Shown piece by piece: positions 21,558 to 29,500 of a stretch of DNA of 40,933 nucleotides. Position 1 is the first letter of the stretch, and each line of letters starts with the position of its first letter. A model generated the notes under the pieces. It saw nothing but the letters and a program-made list of their open reading frames with translations. It made no database searches and was not told where the DNA came from. The DNA is from a virus. Position numbers and translations under genes: made by a program. The stretch covers positions 1 through 40,933 of the IMG/VR virus record IMGVR_UViG_3300042939_000312, one strand, 5' to 3'.

Positions 21558-21766
21558 CCGAAGAGCACGACTGGATTAGCACTAAGCAAGGGTACCCGAT
21601 TGAGGATGCGTGGATTCTAGTTTGGATTCCTGTATTCGAGCAGTTCAGGGCTGGTAGACGGAGGAAGGATTCGGAGGGGACCTGGTTTGAGTTTGATTAT
21701 TTCTCAATAGGCATCGACCACGTTAGTCACTGGAAATACATAACGCCGCCGAAGGAGGAATCATGA
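21554..21766 (+). CDS. DUF551-like small protein
   Basis: A 70-aa protein with a GTG start overlapping the previous stop. HDWISTKQGYPIEDAWILVWIP ... VSHWKYITPPKEES has the DUF551 pattern, so it duplicates the C-terminal domain of its neighbour. Its closing PPKE codons again encode AAGGAGG for the following gene. Role unknown. Confidence 0.75.
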   Translation: MTEEHDWISTKQGYPIEDAWILVWIPVFEQFRAGRRRKDSEGTWFEFDYFSIGIDHVSHWKYITPPKEES

Positions 21767-22011
21767 GCCGCGAATGGCACGAGCATAAGTATTGCAGCGC
21801 AGAGAATTTGTGGTGCTGGATTGATGAAGAGATAAGCAAGATTGACCAGACGCTAGAGAGCTATAAGGACCAGTGTGGCGAGAGTTATAAGCTAGCGCTT
21901 ATGAGTCGGCGCGAGATGATAGACAAGCTAGCTGATTGGTTGCATGAGGAGAGCGCTGCGCTCGGAGAGATTGCTCAGTTGTGGGGGTTGGGGGTGAAGG
22001 AGGAAGGATGA
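21763..22011 (+). CDS. Hypothetical protein, 82 aa
   Basis: A mainly alpha-helical, charged protein with a W/H-rich N-terminus (REWHEHKYCSAENLWCWIDEEI) and a leucine-rich C-terminus. It overlaps its neighbours by ATGA on both sides, with AAGGAGG ahead of the start. No known domain was recognised. Confidence 0.75.
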   Translation: MSREWHEHKYCSAENLWCWIDEEISKIDQTLESYKDQCGESYKLALMSRREMIDKLADWLHEESAALGEIAQLWGLGVKEEG

Positions 22012-22253
22012 GTATGGTTAAGTTTTTCAAAGACGGCGATCGCATGGGCGTTGCGACTACATGTAAAAATGAGCACGTTTTCCTGGAGCGGGTTTCGGTT
22101 GCTCTTTCAGACATGATTGACCAGGGGCATCATGAGGGCGACTGGTACTTTCAGCTAGACAGATGGCTCCCCTGTGTCGTTGATATTTGTTATCAGATGC
22201 GGGACTGCGATTATGGGAAGCAGATGTATCAGGCTGGCGATGTGCCCCACTAG
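22008..22253 (+). CDS. Hypothetical protein, 81 aa
   Basis: Starts at ATG 22008 (GGAAGG just upstream, ATGA overlap). A mixed alpha/beta protein with several cysteines and tryptophans (ATTCKNEHVFLERV, DWYFQLDRWLPCVVDICYQMRDCDYG). No family was recognised. Confidence 0.7.
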   Translation: MSMVKFFKDGDRMGVATTCKNEHVFLERVSVALSDMIDQGHHEGDWYFQLDRWLPCVVDICYQMRDCDYGKQMYQAGDVPH

Positions 22254-22281
22254 ACCTAGCCATAACCGAGCGGAAGAACTA

Positions 22282-22653
22282 ATGGTCAACAGTAGAGCCA
22301 AAGGCGCAGCCGGTGAACGCGAACTAGCCAACAGGCTAAAGGAGCTTGGCCTAACCGCAAGGCGTGGTCAGCAATTCTGTGGGGCTAACGGCGATAGCGA
22401 TGTAGTGTGCGAGGAGTTGGCTGCTTACCACCTGGAGGTGAAGCGGGTACAGGCTCTAAACATTCACGACGCTATGAGTCAGGCAGTAAGGGATGGCAAG
22501 GACAAGACTCCGGTAGTTGTTCATAGAAAGAACAATAAGCCCTGGCTTGCCACCCTCTTTTTGGAGGACTTTATTAAGCTAGCTACTTCTTCAGCTTCGC
22601 AACCGCAGCATGACCAACCCCGGCCACGCCAAGCACTGCCGCAACCTGAATAA
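22282..22653 (+). CDS. PDDEXK nuclease, Holliday-junction-resolvase-like
   Basis: A 123-aa protein from ATG 22282 (GGAAG upstream). The start SRAKGAAGERELANRLKELG, a G-D-S-D motif in GANGDSDVVCEEL, and HLEVKRVQ as the E-x-K motif match Hjc-like PDDEXK endonucleases. The last 23 codons lie antisense to the C-terminus of the small minus-strand gene at 22583-22756, so rightward and leftward blocks end in a 71-bp overlap. It probably resolves branched replication intermediates before packaging. Confidence 0.82.
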   Translation: MVNSRAKGAAGERELANRLKELGLTARRGQQFCGANGDSDVVCEELAAYHLEVKRVQALNIHDAMSQAVRDGKDKTPVVVHRKNNKPWLATLFLEDFIKLATSSASQPQHDQPRPRQALPQPE

Positions 22654-22756
22654 GTATCTCCTTAAACGGTGCCACCACTGGAATGAAGTCAGCAACACAC
22701 GCGAGTATTGCAAACACTGATGCTACGGTCCTCTTGGTTCCCTTGCTCTCGAACAT
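22583..22756 (-). CDS. Holin-like small membrane protein, 57 aa
   Basis: Read on the minus strand from ATG 22756 (AGAGGAG 7 bases upstream) to TAG 22585-22583. It has a short charged N-terminus (MFESKGTKRTV), two hydrophobic stretches (VASVFAILACVADFIPVVAP, ILIQVAAVLGVAGVGHAAV) and a basic end (AKLKK), matching a small two-helix holin. It lies last in the lysis cassette. The strong ribosome site and sequence character make it real despite its size. Confidence 0.75.
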   Translation of the reverse strand: MFESKGTKRTVASVFAILACVADFIPVVAPFKEILIQVAAVLGVAGVGHAAVAKLKK

Positions 22757-22766
22757 ATTATCTCCT

Positions 22767-23591
22767 CTACTTAAACTCTCTGCGTAGCCACCCCGTCAGC
22801 GCCTCTATATCGGCCCCAGTTTGAACGCAGTCGCGCTTTCGTGGGTCGATGAATGTCTGACCATGGTGGCCGTTACAATTAAGCCCTACGCTCCACACAA
22901 AGCTCATATCGCAAGCCTTGGTATTACGTAGAAACTTAGGCACAGAGATTTCGTTAGCGTCGATTCCATCAAGGTCAGCTATACACGGGGAAGTAAGACC
23001 TGGATTTGGTCCGTGTCTCTCACAGACGACTCCCCGTATGCAGTTACCGCGAAGAGGATTATCAACGAGAGTACAGCTAGGGAGATAAGAAGCTGTGAGG
23101 CTATGAAGGATCTTTCTTGTGCGTCCATCAAAGTCTGATTCTAGGACAGGGCTAACGTAGCAAGTAAGCGCACCCCTACTCTTGGCTAACCGACTCCGTA
23201 ACCTATCTAGAATCCTCACGTATTTACGTATAATAGCTGGCTTAGTTGCTTTTATGGCCCTCTGCGCCGAACCTATAGTCTCCCCAGCGAACACCTCATA
23301 GCGACCACACCGCTTGTTCCTAAGACATGGGCCATTAGCTATATGCACCCTCACCTCTTTGGGCCTCTCATCCTGCAAGAGCTTATCCACGCACGGGCAC
23401 TGCTCCCCAAACGTCTGCTCCAACCAGCCAAAGCGAATAACAGGCAGCCCGTCAAAGGCTTGTATGGACTTCTCGCACGGCCACTTAGGGTGACACATCC
23501 CAAGGTATGACAAGGCTACGTTCTGAGCCCTAGCCGACGAGCAGGTAATGGTAAGCGCCAGACTCAATATGACGAAGTATCTTTTTGGCAT
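22767..23591 (-). CDS. Secreted cysteine-rich protein in the lysis cassette
   Basis: A 274-aa protein starting at ATG 23591 after GGAGGGG, inside the end of the transglycosylase gene (62-bp overlap). The signal peptide is MPKRYFVILSLALTITCSSARA. The mature part has about 15 cysteines and an alternating strand/helix pattern (IRFGWLEQTF, VRVHIANGPC, LTCYVSPVLESDFDG, CIADLDGID, FVWSVGLNCNG), compatible with a barrel-type hydrolase. I cannot name the family. A role in envelope breakdown is inferred from position. Confidence 0.75.
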   Translation of the reverse strand: MPKRYFVILSLALTITCSSARAQNVALSYLGMCHPKWPCEKSIQAFDGLPVIRFGWLEQTFGEQCPCVDKLLQDERPKEVRVHIANGPCLRNKRCGRYEVFAGETIGSAQRAIKATKPAIIRKYVRILDRLRSRLAKSRGALTCYVSPVLESDFDGRTRKILHSLTASYLPSCTLVDNPLRGNCIRGVVCERHGPNPGLTSPCIADLDGIDANEISVPKFLRNTKACDMSFVWSVGLNCNGHHGQTFIDPRKRDCVQTGADIEALTGWLRREFK

Positions 23592-24003
23592 AGTCAGGGT
23601 CCCCTCCACCGTTCCACCTTAGTAGCGCTTTCTCTGTGGTGTCGTGCTTGTGAAGAAGTGTTTGTAGAAACTCGCTGCCCCATTTGAGGTTTACCGCCGG
23701 GTCGCATAGCTCAGTAAGGAACTCACCCTGGAAGCCTCGCTCTCGAGCCACCTGCCCCATAATCTGCATAAGGCCAAAGGAGGTAGCCCTCATCTGAACC
23801 TCGGTCTGCCAGCTACACTGGCTGGGAACATGCCCGCCTATGGTCTTCTTGGTCTTACTCTCCAGGTAGCGCTTTAAGAAAGCTGGTTCGTATCTGACTG
23901 CGTACGGGTTGCCACTCGATTCCTGGTGGATGAGTGCCGCTAAGAGCTGCGGGTTTATTCCGGTCTGTAAGGCGGTATTGGTAATTATCTGAGCTAGCTT
24001 CAT
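23530..24003 (-). CDS. Lytic transglycosylase, SLT type (endolysin)
   Basis: A 157-aa soluble enzyme without a signal peptide. Catalytic Glu is E28 in LIHQESSGNPYAVRYEP, followed by the family blocks ATSFGLMQIMGQVARERGF, DPAVNLKWGSEFL and ALLRWNGGGDPDYA. It would cleave peptidoglycan at the end of infection. It overlaps the upstream membrane-protein gene by 4 bp and the downstream secreted protein gene by 62 bp, which marks a compact lysis cassette. Confidence 0.9.
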   Translation of the reverse strand: MKLAQIITNTALQTGINPQLLAALIHQESSGNPYAVRYEPAFLKRYLESKTKKTIGGHVPSQCSWQTEVQMRATSFGLMQIMGQVARERGFQGEFLTELCDPAVNLKWGSEFLQTLLHKHDTTEKALLRWNGGGDPDYAKKILRHIESGAYHYLLVG

Positions 24004-24299
24004 GGCGTATTGAAGATGTGAGGGAGGGCAGCTTTGAGGCCAGTGAACCAGAGTATGACGACGATCAGGGAGTAACAGAGAACCTTAATGACGGGGTGGA
24101 TTATGGCTTTTTGCTGCTCTGTTATTTTCTCGACTACGCTTATTGGGATATATCCCTGTTCTCGTAAGGCTTTTAGCTCGCCTGTCACCCCGTCAAAACC
24201 GCTTCTTAAAACCGACTCCAGCGACTCAAACCGCTCTTCTTGTCTGTTGCTAAATACGTGAAAGTCTAAGTGACCGTTGCCGTTTACCTTGTGGTCCAT
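24000..24299 (-). CDS. Membrane protein with one C-terminal segment, holin or lysis accessory
   Basis: A 99-aa protein with a polar, coiled N-terminal two thirds (RQEERFESLESVLRSGFDGVTGELKALREQG) and one transmembrane helix near the C-terminus (VIKVLCYSLIVVILWFTGLKAAL). Being directly upstream of the endolysin suggests a holin, spanin or regulator of lysis. The one-segment topology is less typical for a holin than the 57-aa protein downstream. Confidence 0.7.
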   Translation of the reverse strand: MDHKVNGNGHLDFHVFSNRQEERFESLESVLRSGFDGVTGELKALREQGYIPISVVEKITEQQKAIIHPVIKVLCYSLIVVILWFTGLKAALPHIFNTP

Positions 24300-24378
24300 C
24301 TACATCTGAGCCTGTCTAAATCTGGTAGTCTCTTACTCATTTTTGCTGGATTTAGAGGGGCATGTAAGTTACCCTGGG

Positions 24379-24398
24379 TATAGGACTAGCAACCTATA
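24379..24398 (+). promoter_or_regulatory. GACTAGCAA motif, copy 6, in a perfect hairpin
   Basis: TATAGG (24379-24384) pairs with CCTATA (24393-24398) and displays ACTAGCAA as the loop. It is the only copy outside the rightward early block and precedes an isolated plus-strand gene. Confidence 0.7.
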
Positions 24399-24406
24399 GG
24401 TGAGTT

Positions 24407-24721
24407 ATGAAGAACTTGATATTCGCAGCAGTAATTGGGTTAACAGTGTCGGGACAGGCTTGGGGGCAGGATCGTTACGAGTCGTTCATGGACGCTATTG
24501 CGCGGGGCGAAGCACTAAACAGACTTGAGCAAAGAGAGCAGGCGCGCTACGAGCAGCGCCGCGAGGATCTGCGACGGGACATGGAGGATGTCATCCGCCA
24601 GGAGCGACAGAGAGAGGAAAATGAGAGATACCTCAACAGGCGCTACGGCCTCTCTGATGATGGGGGCGCATCGTATTACGACGATCTCAAGCGAAAGAGC
24701 CGAGACTACGACGACGAGTAG
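24407..24721 (+). CDS. Secreted or periplasmic coiled-coil protein, isolated on plus strand
   Basis: A 104-aa protein. The signal peptide (MKNLIFAAVIGLTVSGQAWG) has a likely cleavage site after AWG. The mature part is highly charged and helical, with R/E-rich repeats (EQREQARYEQRREDLRRDMEDVIRQERQREENER). It is embedded between leftward genes and ends two bases from the stop of the 1315-aa gene. With its own leader hairpin it looks like an independently expressed accessory (moron-like) gene. It could be a spanin-like or periplasmic effector. No family was recognised. Confidence 0.75.
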   Translation: MKNLIFAAVIGLTVSGQAWGQDRYESFMDAIARGEALNRLEQREQARYEQRREDLRRDMEDVIRQERQREENERYLNRRYGLSDDGGASYYDDLKRKSRDYDDE

Positions 24722-24723
24722 CC

Positions 24724-27700
24724 CTACTCCTCTATGCCCATTGGCTGACGCTTTTGTATCTTCCCATAGCGCTTGTAAGCATCTAGCAGGGCTGGCTTAG
24801 CCTTGTTGGGTGCATTGAACAGGGCGCTGAACTGGGGCACCATGTCCTTTTTTACGTTCTTCGTAATCTGCTGCGGGCTTAGGGCAAAAGCTCTTGCCAT
24901 CTTCTCTTCTGGGTCGAGAGACTCAAGGCTAGCATTATACTCTCGGATTTCGTTCATGAGCTGACGCTGGCGCGCCTTGTCCTTGTTGATCAGGGCATCA
25001 GCAAAGAGCTTGTTCCAATCCTTTGGCTTGTCTTTAGCTGCGTTTAGTATCCTGAACTCTTCGGAGATAAGCTCGTTTTGCTTCTGCAATCTTGCTGGAG
25101 TTGCCCCAATCGCTAATGCGCGAGCTTCCCCGCTCGTTACTTCTGGGAGTATCGTTCGGCCTTGATAGTTTTGCAGCCCACCCCCTGATGCAGCCGATTG
25201 ATTAAGCCCCCTGAGCGCCTTTAACGGGCCGCGAGTAAATCTAGGTCCGGCAATCTCAAACGCAGCTATCGGATTGTCCTGCTCCCTAAGAGCCTTGTAT
25301 GCCTTGGGCAGTTGATTGCCAAGATAATCTGCCGTTGGACCAAGGAGCTTGATAAGCCCCTGCCCAGATAAGTCAGATTGCATAAACTCTCCCGGCCCAA
25401 CAGCTCCGCTCACGCTTACACCGGCATCCATTGGCAAACCGTATAAGGCTCTATCTGCCCACTTCTCGTCTGTTACAAACTTTCTAAAAGCTTTAATCGG
25501 AGATAGCCCTAATGACTCTGCAGTTCTCTCTGCATCCCTTGCGAACGGGAGCGCCATAACGCCGCCCAACCCCATCATCGCAGCCAAGCTTAAGCCAACT
25601 ACCGGCAAATCGTCCTTATTGAGATTGTCCCTGATAAAGCGCAGATAGTTAAGCTGAAACGGACGATACTGAGTAAGGATTCTCCCCGTGCCGTGAGATA
25701 TTGCTGGGGGCCTGTTTGCCACGGTCTGGTCGAACTGAGTCGAGGTCACAAAGTCTTTGGCATAGTTGAACAGATCGTCCCCCTTCAAGCCACGGGCCAT
25801 GCCCGCCTCCCTACCCGCTAGTAGCGCAACTGTCCTGTTGGCCTGCTCAGCAGTAGAAAACATAAACATAAGACTGTCGGCTGCAGTCATGTTGCTCTGA
25901 ATCTTTTGGCGCTGATTATAAAGCTCTCTCAACCCCTCAGAGTCAAGGATGCCGGTCTTTGCTGCATTATCAAGAAACGAAAATAGCTCTGGGTTTTTAG
26001 ACCGCAGAATCTTTCCTGCAAACTTGCCGTTTGTTCTATCTGCGAGATAGCTCATGGCCTGCAGGGTCACCTTGCTCAACACCTTGGGAGTTTCTTTCAC
26101 CGCCCCAGGAGCACCGTAAGCCTTGATGAGTTCGCCCTCAAGTTTTGGAAGTGTCGTTGTAAGCGTTTGCGTCGTATTGATAAGTGCAGATGTCGGCACT
26201 CCCGCTAGCTTCATGAAGTTTTGAAACTTTAGCATCGCTTTGGCGATAGGCTTCTCTGGCTTTACTAGCTGCTCATTAGCATATCGTGTTGCGTACCCTC
26301 TAATTGCACTGCCTTCAGGGAGATTTGTAATGAGATCGTCAAGCACCGCCTTAGCGTGCTGCCTCCCATAGTACTTTGAGAATCCAACAGCATAATCAAT
26401 CGTAGACTTTCGTATATCGGGATCGTATCCAGGGATCACCTGCGCCTCTATTAAGTGCCGAGTCCAACCCCTAATCGGTTTGTCGCCTGCAATCTCAGAG
26501 TACTTCTCTGGACGAAACTCTTTTAGCTGATCGGCTAGGTTCGCTGGTAGGTCTGGGAATCCATCCATATCAAGGACAGGATTGGCGAACACGTTGGCCT
26601 TTAATTTCCCCGCCGCTCGATAATCCTTCTTGGCCTGTTCAGCAATCTTACGCGCCTCATTCTTATCGCCAGCGTTTGTTCGGAATACGGTGTTGCCCTT
26701 CTCGTCCTGAATCTGCACGGTCCAGGCGTCCTCGTATCGTCTGGCAGGGAAATAGTTTGTATCGATCATCCCGTTGATATACTCATCAACGTCAGCGTCG
26801 TATTGCTTTTTAGCGTCTTCGCCCCTTACCTTGCGCCCTTGCAACTTCAAGACCTCGCGGAGTCGCTCAAGCCCGTAGTTCATCGCATCTTTGTGGCCCA
26901 ACACAGCCTGAATATCTGCATCCGTAGCTCCAACAGCCCTCATATCAGCTTCAGTTAGTCTTGGGATCTGTCTTGCTTTGATTGCATCGAGCTGTCTATT
27001 TGCCTCTGAGGCCAACTCCTCTGCGTACTGCTTAACGCCTTCAACGTCGCCCGAGAGCTTAACCCTGCCGGACATAATATCCTCAGCCCTGCGTAGAGTA
27101 TCCTTCAGCTTGCCGACAGCTTCTCCCCTCTCCCTCTGGAACTTCTTTGTTAGCTCCCTGGTTTGTCCAATGATGCCGTCTACAATTTGAGGGTTATCCG
27201 CTTTGAAGTAGGGGCGGAGCAGCTCCGTCATTTCAGACGCAACCATAGCCTGATTCTCGACTTCTGCCCGACCACCCTTGAAATACAAATCTTGCGCCTC
27301 TGGGAATTTTCGGGAGATGGTGCGAGGCATCGAGTTCCGTCTAACGGCAGCTAGCACGCTAGACACTACCGGGATATCCCTTCCCCTTACTTGGCCCTGA
27401 AACCAAGCTTGAGTCGGATCGAGCGGCGTAATGTTCAAATCATCTGCTTTCTTTGCAAGCCTTGCCCAGGCGCTTTCGTCAATCTCTACCGTGTTTGCTA
27501 TGTCTGGACCATCATCCGGGTTCGCCCTGTTTTTCTCAACAGAAAGGACTGGCGCCGTGTCGATGTCTTTTACGGGAGTCGGGAAGCTTTCGCCTTCTAC
27601 GTTTGGGGCTTTAATAACCTCTGATGTTTCTACCACTGGATTAGGGTCCGGCAGCACTACGGGCTCTGGGTCAACCAGGTCTGGGTACAGCCGCCCCATG

Positions 27701-28671
27701 CTATTCCTGATCTCATCAATCTGATTCTTTAGCGTCGCGATGGGATCGACCGGGGCTGGTTCTGGAATATTCGGAACCTCTGGCTGGGTCACTGCATCAA
27801 CTGGCGATTGCGCGAGTCCCGGCTCCTCTGCGAGTAGCGTCTGTGTCGCATTCTCTGGCGTAATAGGCGCGGACTCACTCATCGCCTCTGGACGGTTCAG
27901 AAACCTAGACTCAAGCTCGCTTCTAATTGCAGATAGATCAGCCGACCTATCCCCACCGCGCAACCTTCTAGCTCCAGAAACTACAGCGGGCATAGCTGCT
28001 CCGGTTAGAGCGCTGGTAATGGCATTCTCTTTTAAGGGCTCTAGGAGGTCGTATGGGCGCACTTCCGATTGAGTCGCTATGGCATCTGAGTAAGCTTGAG
28101 AGAGTGTCGTGGGGATTGACGTAAGGGTGTTTACTAGCCCGCTAGTTGCTGCGCGTTGAAGGAGTGGCCCCGCTGCTTGCGCTGCTTGAAAAACAGGAAT
28201 AGCCCCCAGGCCACCAGTTGCCCCTTGAAGCAGTGCAGAGCTTTCGGCATTGTCGAAGTCCGCCCCAAGATCCTGCGCTCGGTTAAATTGTTGTCCGGCA
28301 GACAACCCACCACCAACCCCTGCAGCAAACAAGGATGACGGGGAGAGCACCATGGGGATAGCCGTTGTAAGCCCTTCGGTAGCTGCGTTGAGGTAGTATT
28401 GAGGACTGCCGCTTTCTACCCTTGAAAGAATAGCATCGCGCTTGGCTTGTAGATCCCTCTCCTCATCAAGGATCGATTGGCCTAGACCTGTTCCCGTCCC
28501 GAGCTTTGTTTCGCCGTAATCAATTAGTCCGCCCACGCCCTGGGCTATGTTTCCAATGCCCTTTTGAATTGAGGTGCCAATACCAGAAAGCCAGCTTGGG
28601 GGATCCTCTGGAAGGACTTCGTAGCTGATCGGCTGGGGTTCCTCATCGTCGACAATTTCCCAAGTTGCCAT
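24724..28671 (-). CDS. Giant internal virion / ejection protein
   Basis: A 1315-aa protein, the last of the virion genes and encoded after several smaller candidate ejection proteins. The N-terminal ~130 residues are small-residue and Gly/Ala rich with amphipathic helices, followed by a Pro/Glu linker (about 260-390). A long helical body contains RNSMPRTISRKFPEAQDLYFKGG and, towards the end, TSTQFDQTVANRPPAISHGTGRILTQYRPFQLNYLRFIRDNL, a pattern seen in large polyvalent/ejection proteins (LPD38-like). It has no SLT or other peptidoglycan-cutting motif. It is presumably ejected with DNA to build a conduit. Confidence 0.75.
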   Translation of the reverse strand: MATWEIVDDEEPQPISYEVLPEDPPSWLSGIGTSIQKGIGNIAQGVGGLIDYGETKLGTGTGLGQSILDEERDLQAKRDAILSRVESGSPQYYLNAATEGLTTAIPMVLSPSSLFAAGVGGGLSAGQQFNRAQDLGADFDNAESSALLQGATGGLGAIPVFQAAQAAGPLLQRAATSGLVNTLTSIPTTLSQAYSDAIATQSEVRPYDLLEPLKENAITSALTGAAMPAVVSGARRLRGGDRSADLSAIRSELESRFLNRPEAMSESAPITPENATQTLLAEEPGLAQSPVDAVTQPEVPNIPEPAPVDPIATLKNQIDEIRNSMGRLYPDLVDPEPVVLPDPNPVVETSEVIKAPNVEGESFPTPVKDIDTAPVLSVEKNRANPDDGPDIANTVEIDESAWARLAKKADDLNITPLDPTQAWFQGQVRGRDIPVVSSVLAAVRRNSMPRTISRKFPEAQDLYFKGGRAEVENQAMVASEMTELLRPYFKADNPQIVDGIIGQTRELTKKFQRERGEAVGKLKDTLRRAEDIMSGRVKLSGDVEGVKQYAEELASEANRQLDAIKARQIPRLTEADMRAVGATDADIQAVLGHKDAMNYGLERLREVLKLQGRKVRGEDAKKQYDADVDEYINGMIDTNYFPARRYEDAWTVQIQDEKGNTVFRTNAGDKNEARKIAEQAKKDYRAAGKLKANVFANPVLDMDGFPDLPANLADQLKEFRPEKYSEIAGDKPIRGWTRHLIEAQVIPGYDPDIRKSTIDYAVGFSKYYGRQHAKAVLDDLITNLPEGSAIRGYATRYANEQLVKPEKPIAKAMLKFQNFMKLAGVPTSALINTTQTLTTTLPKLEGELIKAYGAPGAVKETPKVLSKVTLQAMSYLADRTNGKFAGKILRSKNPELFSFLDNAAKTGILDSEGLRELYNQRQKIQSNMTAADSLMFMFSTAEQANRTVALLAGREAGMARGLKGDDLFNYAKDFVTSTQFDQTVANRPPAISHGTGRILTQYRPFQLNYLRFIRDNLNKDDLPVVGLSLAAMMGLGGVMALPFARDAERTAESLGLSPIKAFRKFVTDEKWADRALYGLPMDAGVSVSGAVGPGEFMQSDLSGQGLIKLLGPTADYLGNQLPKAYKALREQDNPIAAFEIAGPRFTRGPLKALRGLNQSAASGGGLQNYQGRTILPEVTSGEARALAIGATPARLQKQNELISEEFRILNAAKDKPKDWNKLFADALINKDKARQRQLMNEIREYNASLESLDPEEKMARAFALSPQQITKNVKKDMVPQFSALFNAPNKAKPALLDAYKRYGKIQKRQPMGIEE

Positions 28672-29495
28672 TACGGGATGCGCTCCCCTTTGCGAATAAC
28701 AATCATTTGACCCGTCTGTGGATCTCTAAGCTTCATATCGCGAGGGGCTACCTGGCCAGACTCCATAGTTGCAGATGCTCCACCCCCGGGTGCTACTGCT
28801 TGGCTTAGTCCCCTCTGCCTGTCTGAAAGATCATCAACCGCCTCTCGATTTAAAGAATCAGAAGATAGTCTGTCGATCAGATCCTCTAGTTCGGACCTCT
28901 TAGACTTAAATCCTTGTTGCGCTCTTGCGTTGAACTGTGACTCAGGGACCAGCTCCTCAATTCCATTTGGACCTATCATCTTATAAGCCTTCTCTTTCTT
29001 GGGCTCCCCACTTCCCTTAGTCTTTGGCCTTCTAATTTCGTCGTAGTCAGCTTTTGTCATCCATGGGAATAACTCTCTTGTCTTTTCGTAAGAGTAGTCA
29101 TCCGCTAGCTTTGCTGCTGTAGTCAGCTCAGAGAATTTCTTGGCTGCTTGGCTTTCTTCTTGCTGTCGCAGCTTCTCTTCTATTTGCATCGCTATGTCAG
29201 GATTGCCAGTCTCAAGAGCCTTTCGCCTTTGAAGTTGGTACAAATCTCTTAGAGTCAGCGGAGTATCCATTGACCCGCCCAGTACATCCCCTATCGACTT
29301 CTCATACTCGTTGCGGCGTCGCTTGTCTTCTACTGCGATCTCATCAATGTCGTTACTCAGCTCTGTTCGCCTCAGATTGGCGGCTCTCTGATCCCTGTCC
29401 GTTAAGACATTAGCTACCTGCCCATACTCTCCACCAAACACCCAATCTGGCACTGCGCTTACCATCTGCCCATACATGCTATTTCGTGCTGCCAT
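28671..29495 (-). CDS. Internal virion / structural protein
   Basis: A 274-aa, highly charged, mainly helical protein (NDIDEIAVEDKRRRNEYEKSIGD, YQLQRRKALETGNPDIAMQIEEKLRQQEESQ). The start codon is 5 bases after the upstream stop, and the end overlaps the start of the giant gene by one base. Position within the ejection block suggests a DNA-injection protein. No family was recognised. Confidence 0.65.
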   Translation of the reverse strand: MAARNSMYGQMVSAVPDWVFGGEYGQVANVLTDRDQRAANLRRTELSNDIDEIAVEDKRRRNEYEKSIGDVLGGSMDTPLTLRDLYQLQRRKALETGNPDIAMQIEEKLRQQEESQAAKKFSELTTAAKLADDYSYEKTRELFPWMTKADYDEIRRPKTKGSGEPKKEKAYKMIGPNGIEELVPESQFNARAQQGFKSKRSELEDLIDRLSSDSLNREAVDDLSDRQRGLSQAVAPGGGASATMESGQVAPRDMKLRDPQTGQMIVIRKGERIP

Positions 29496-29500
29496 CGCTC

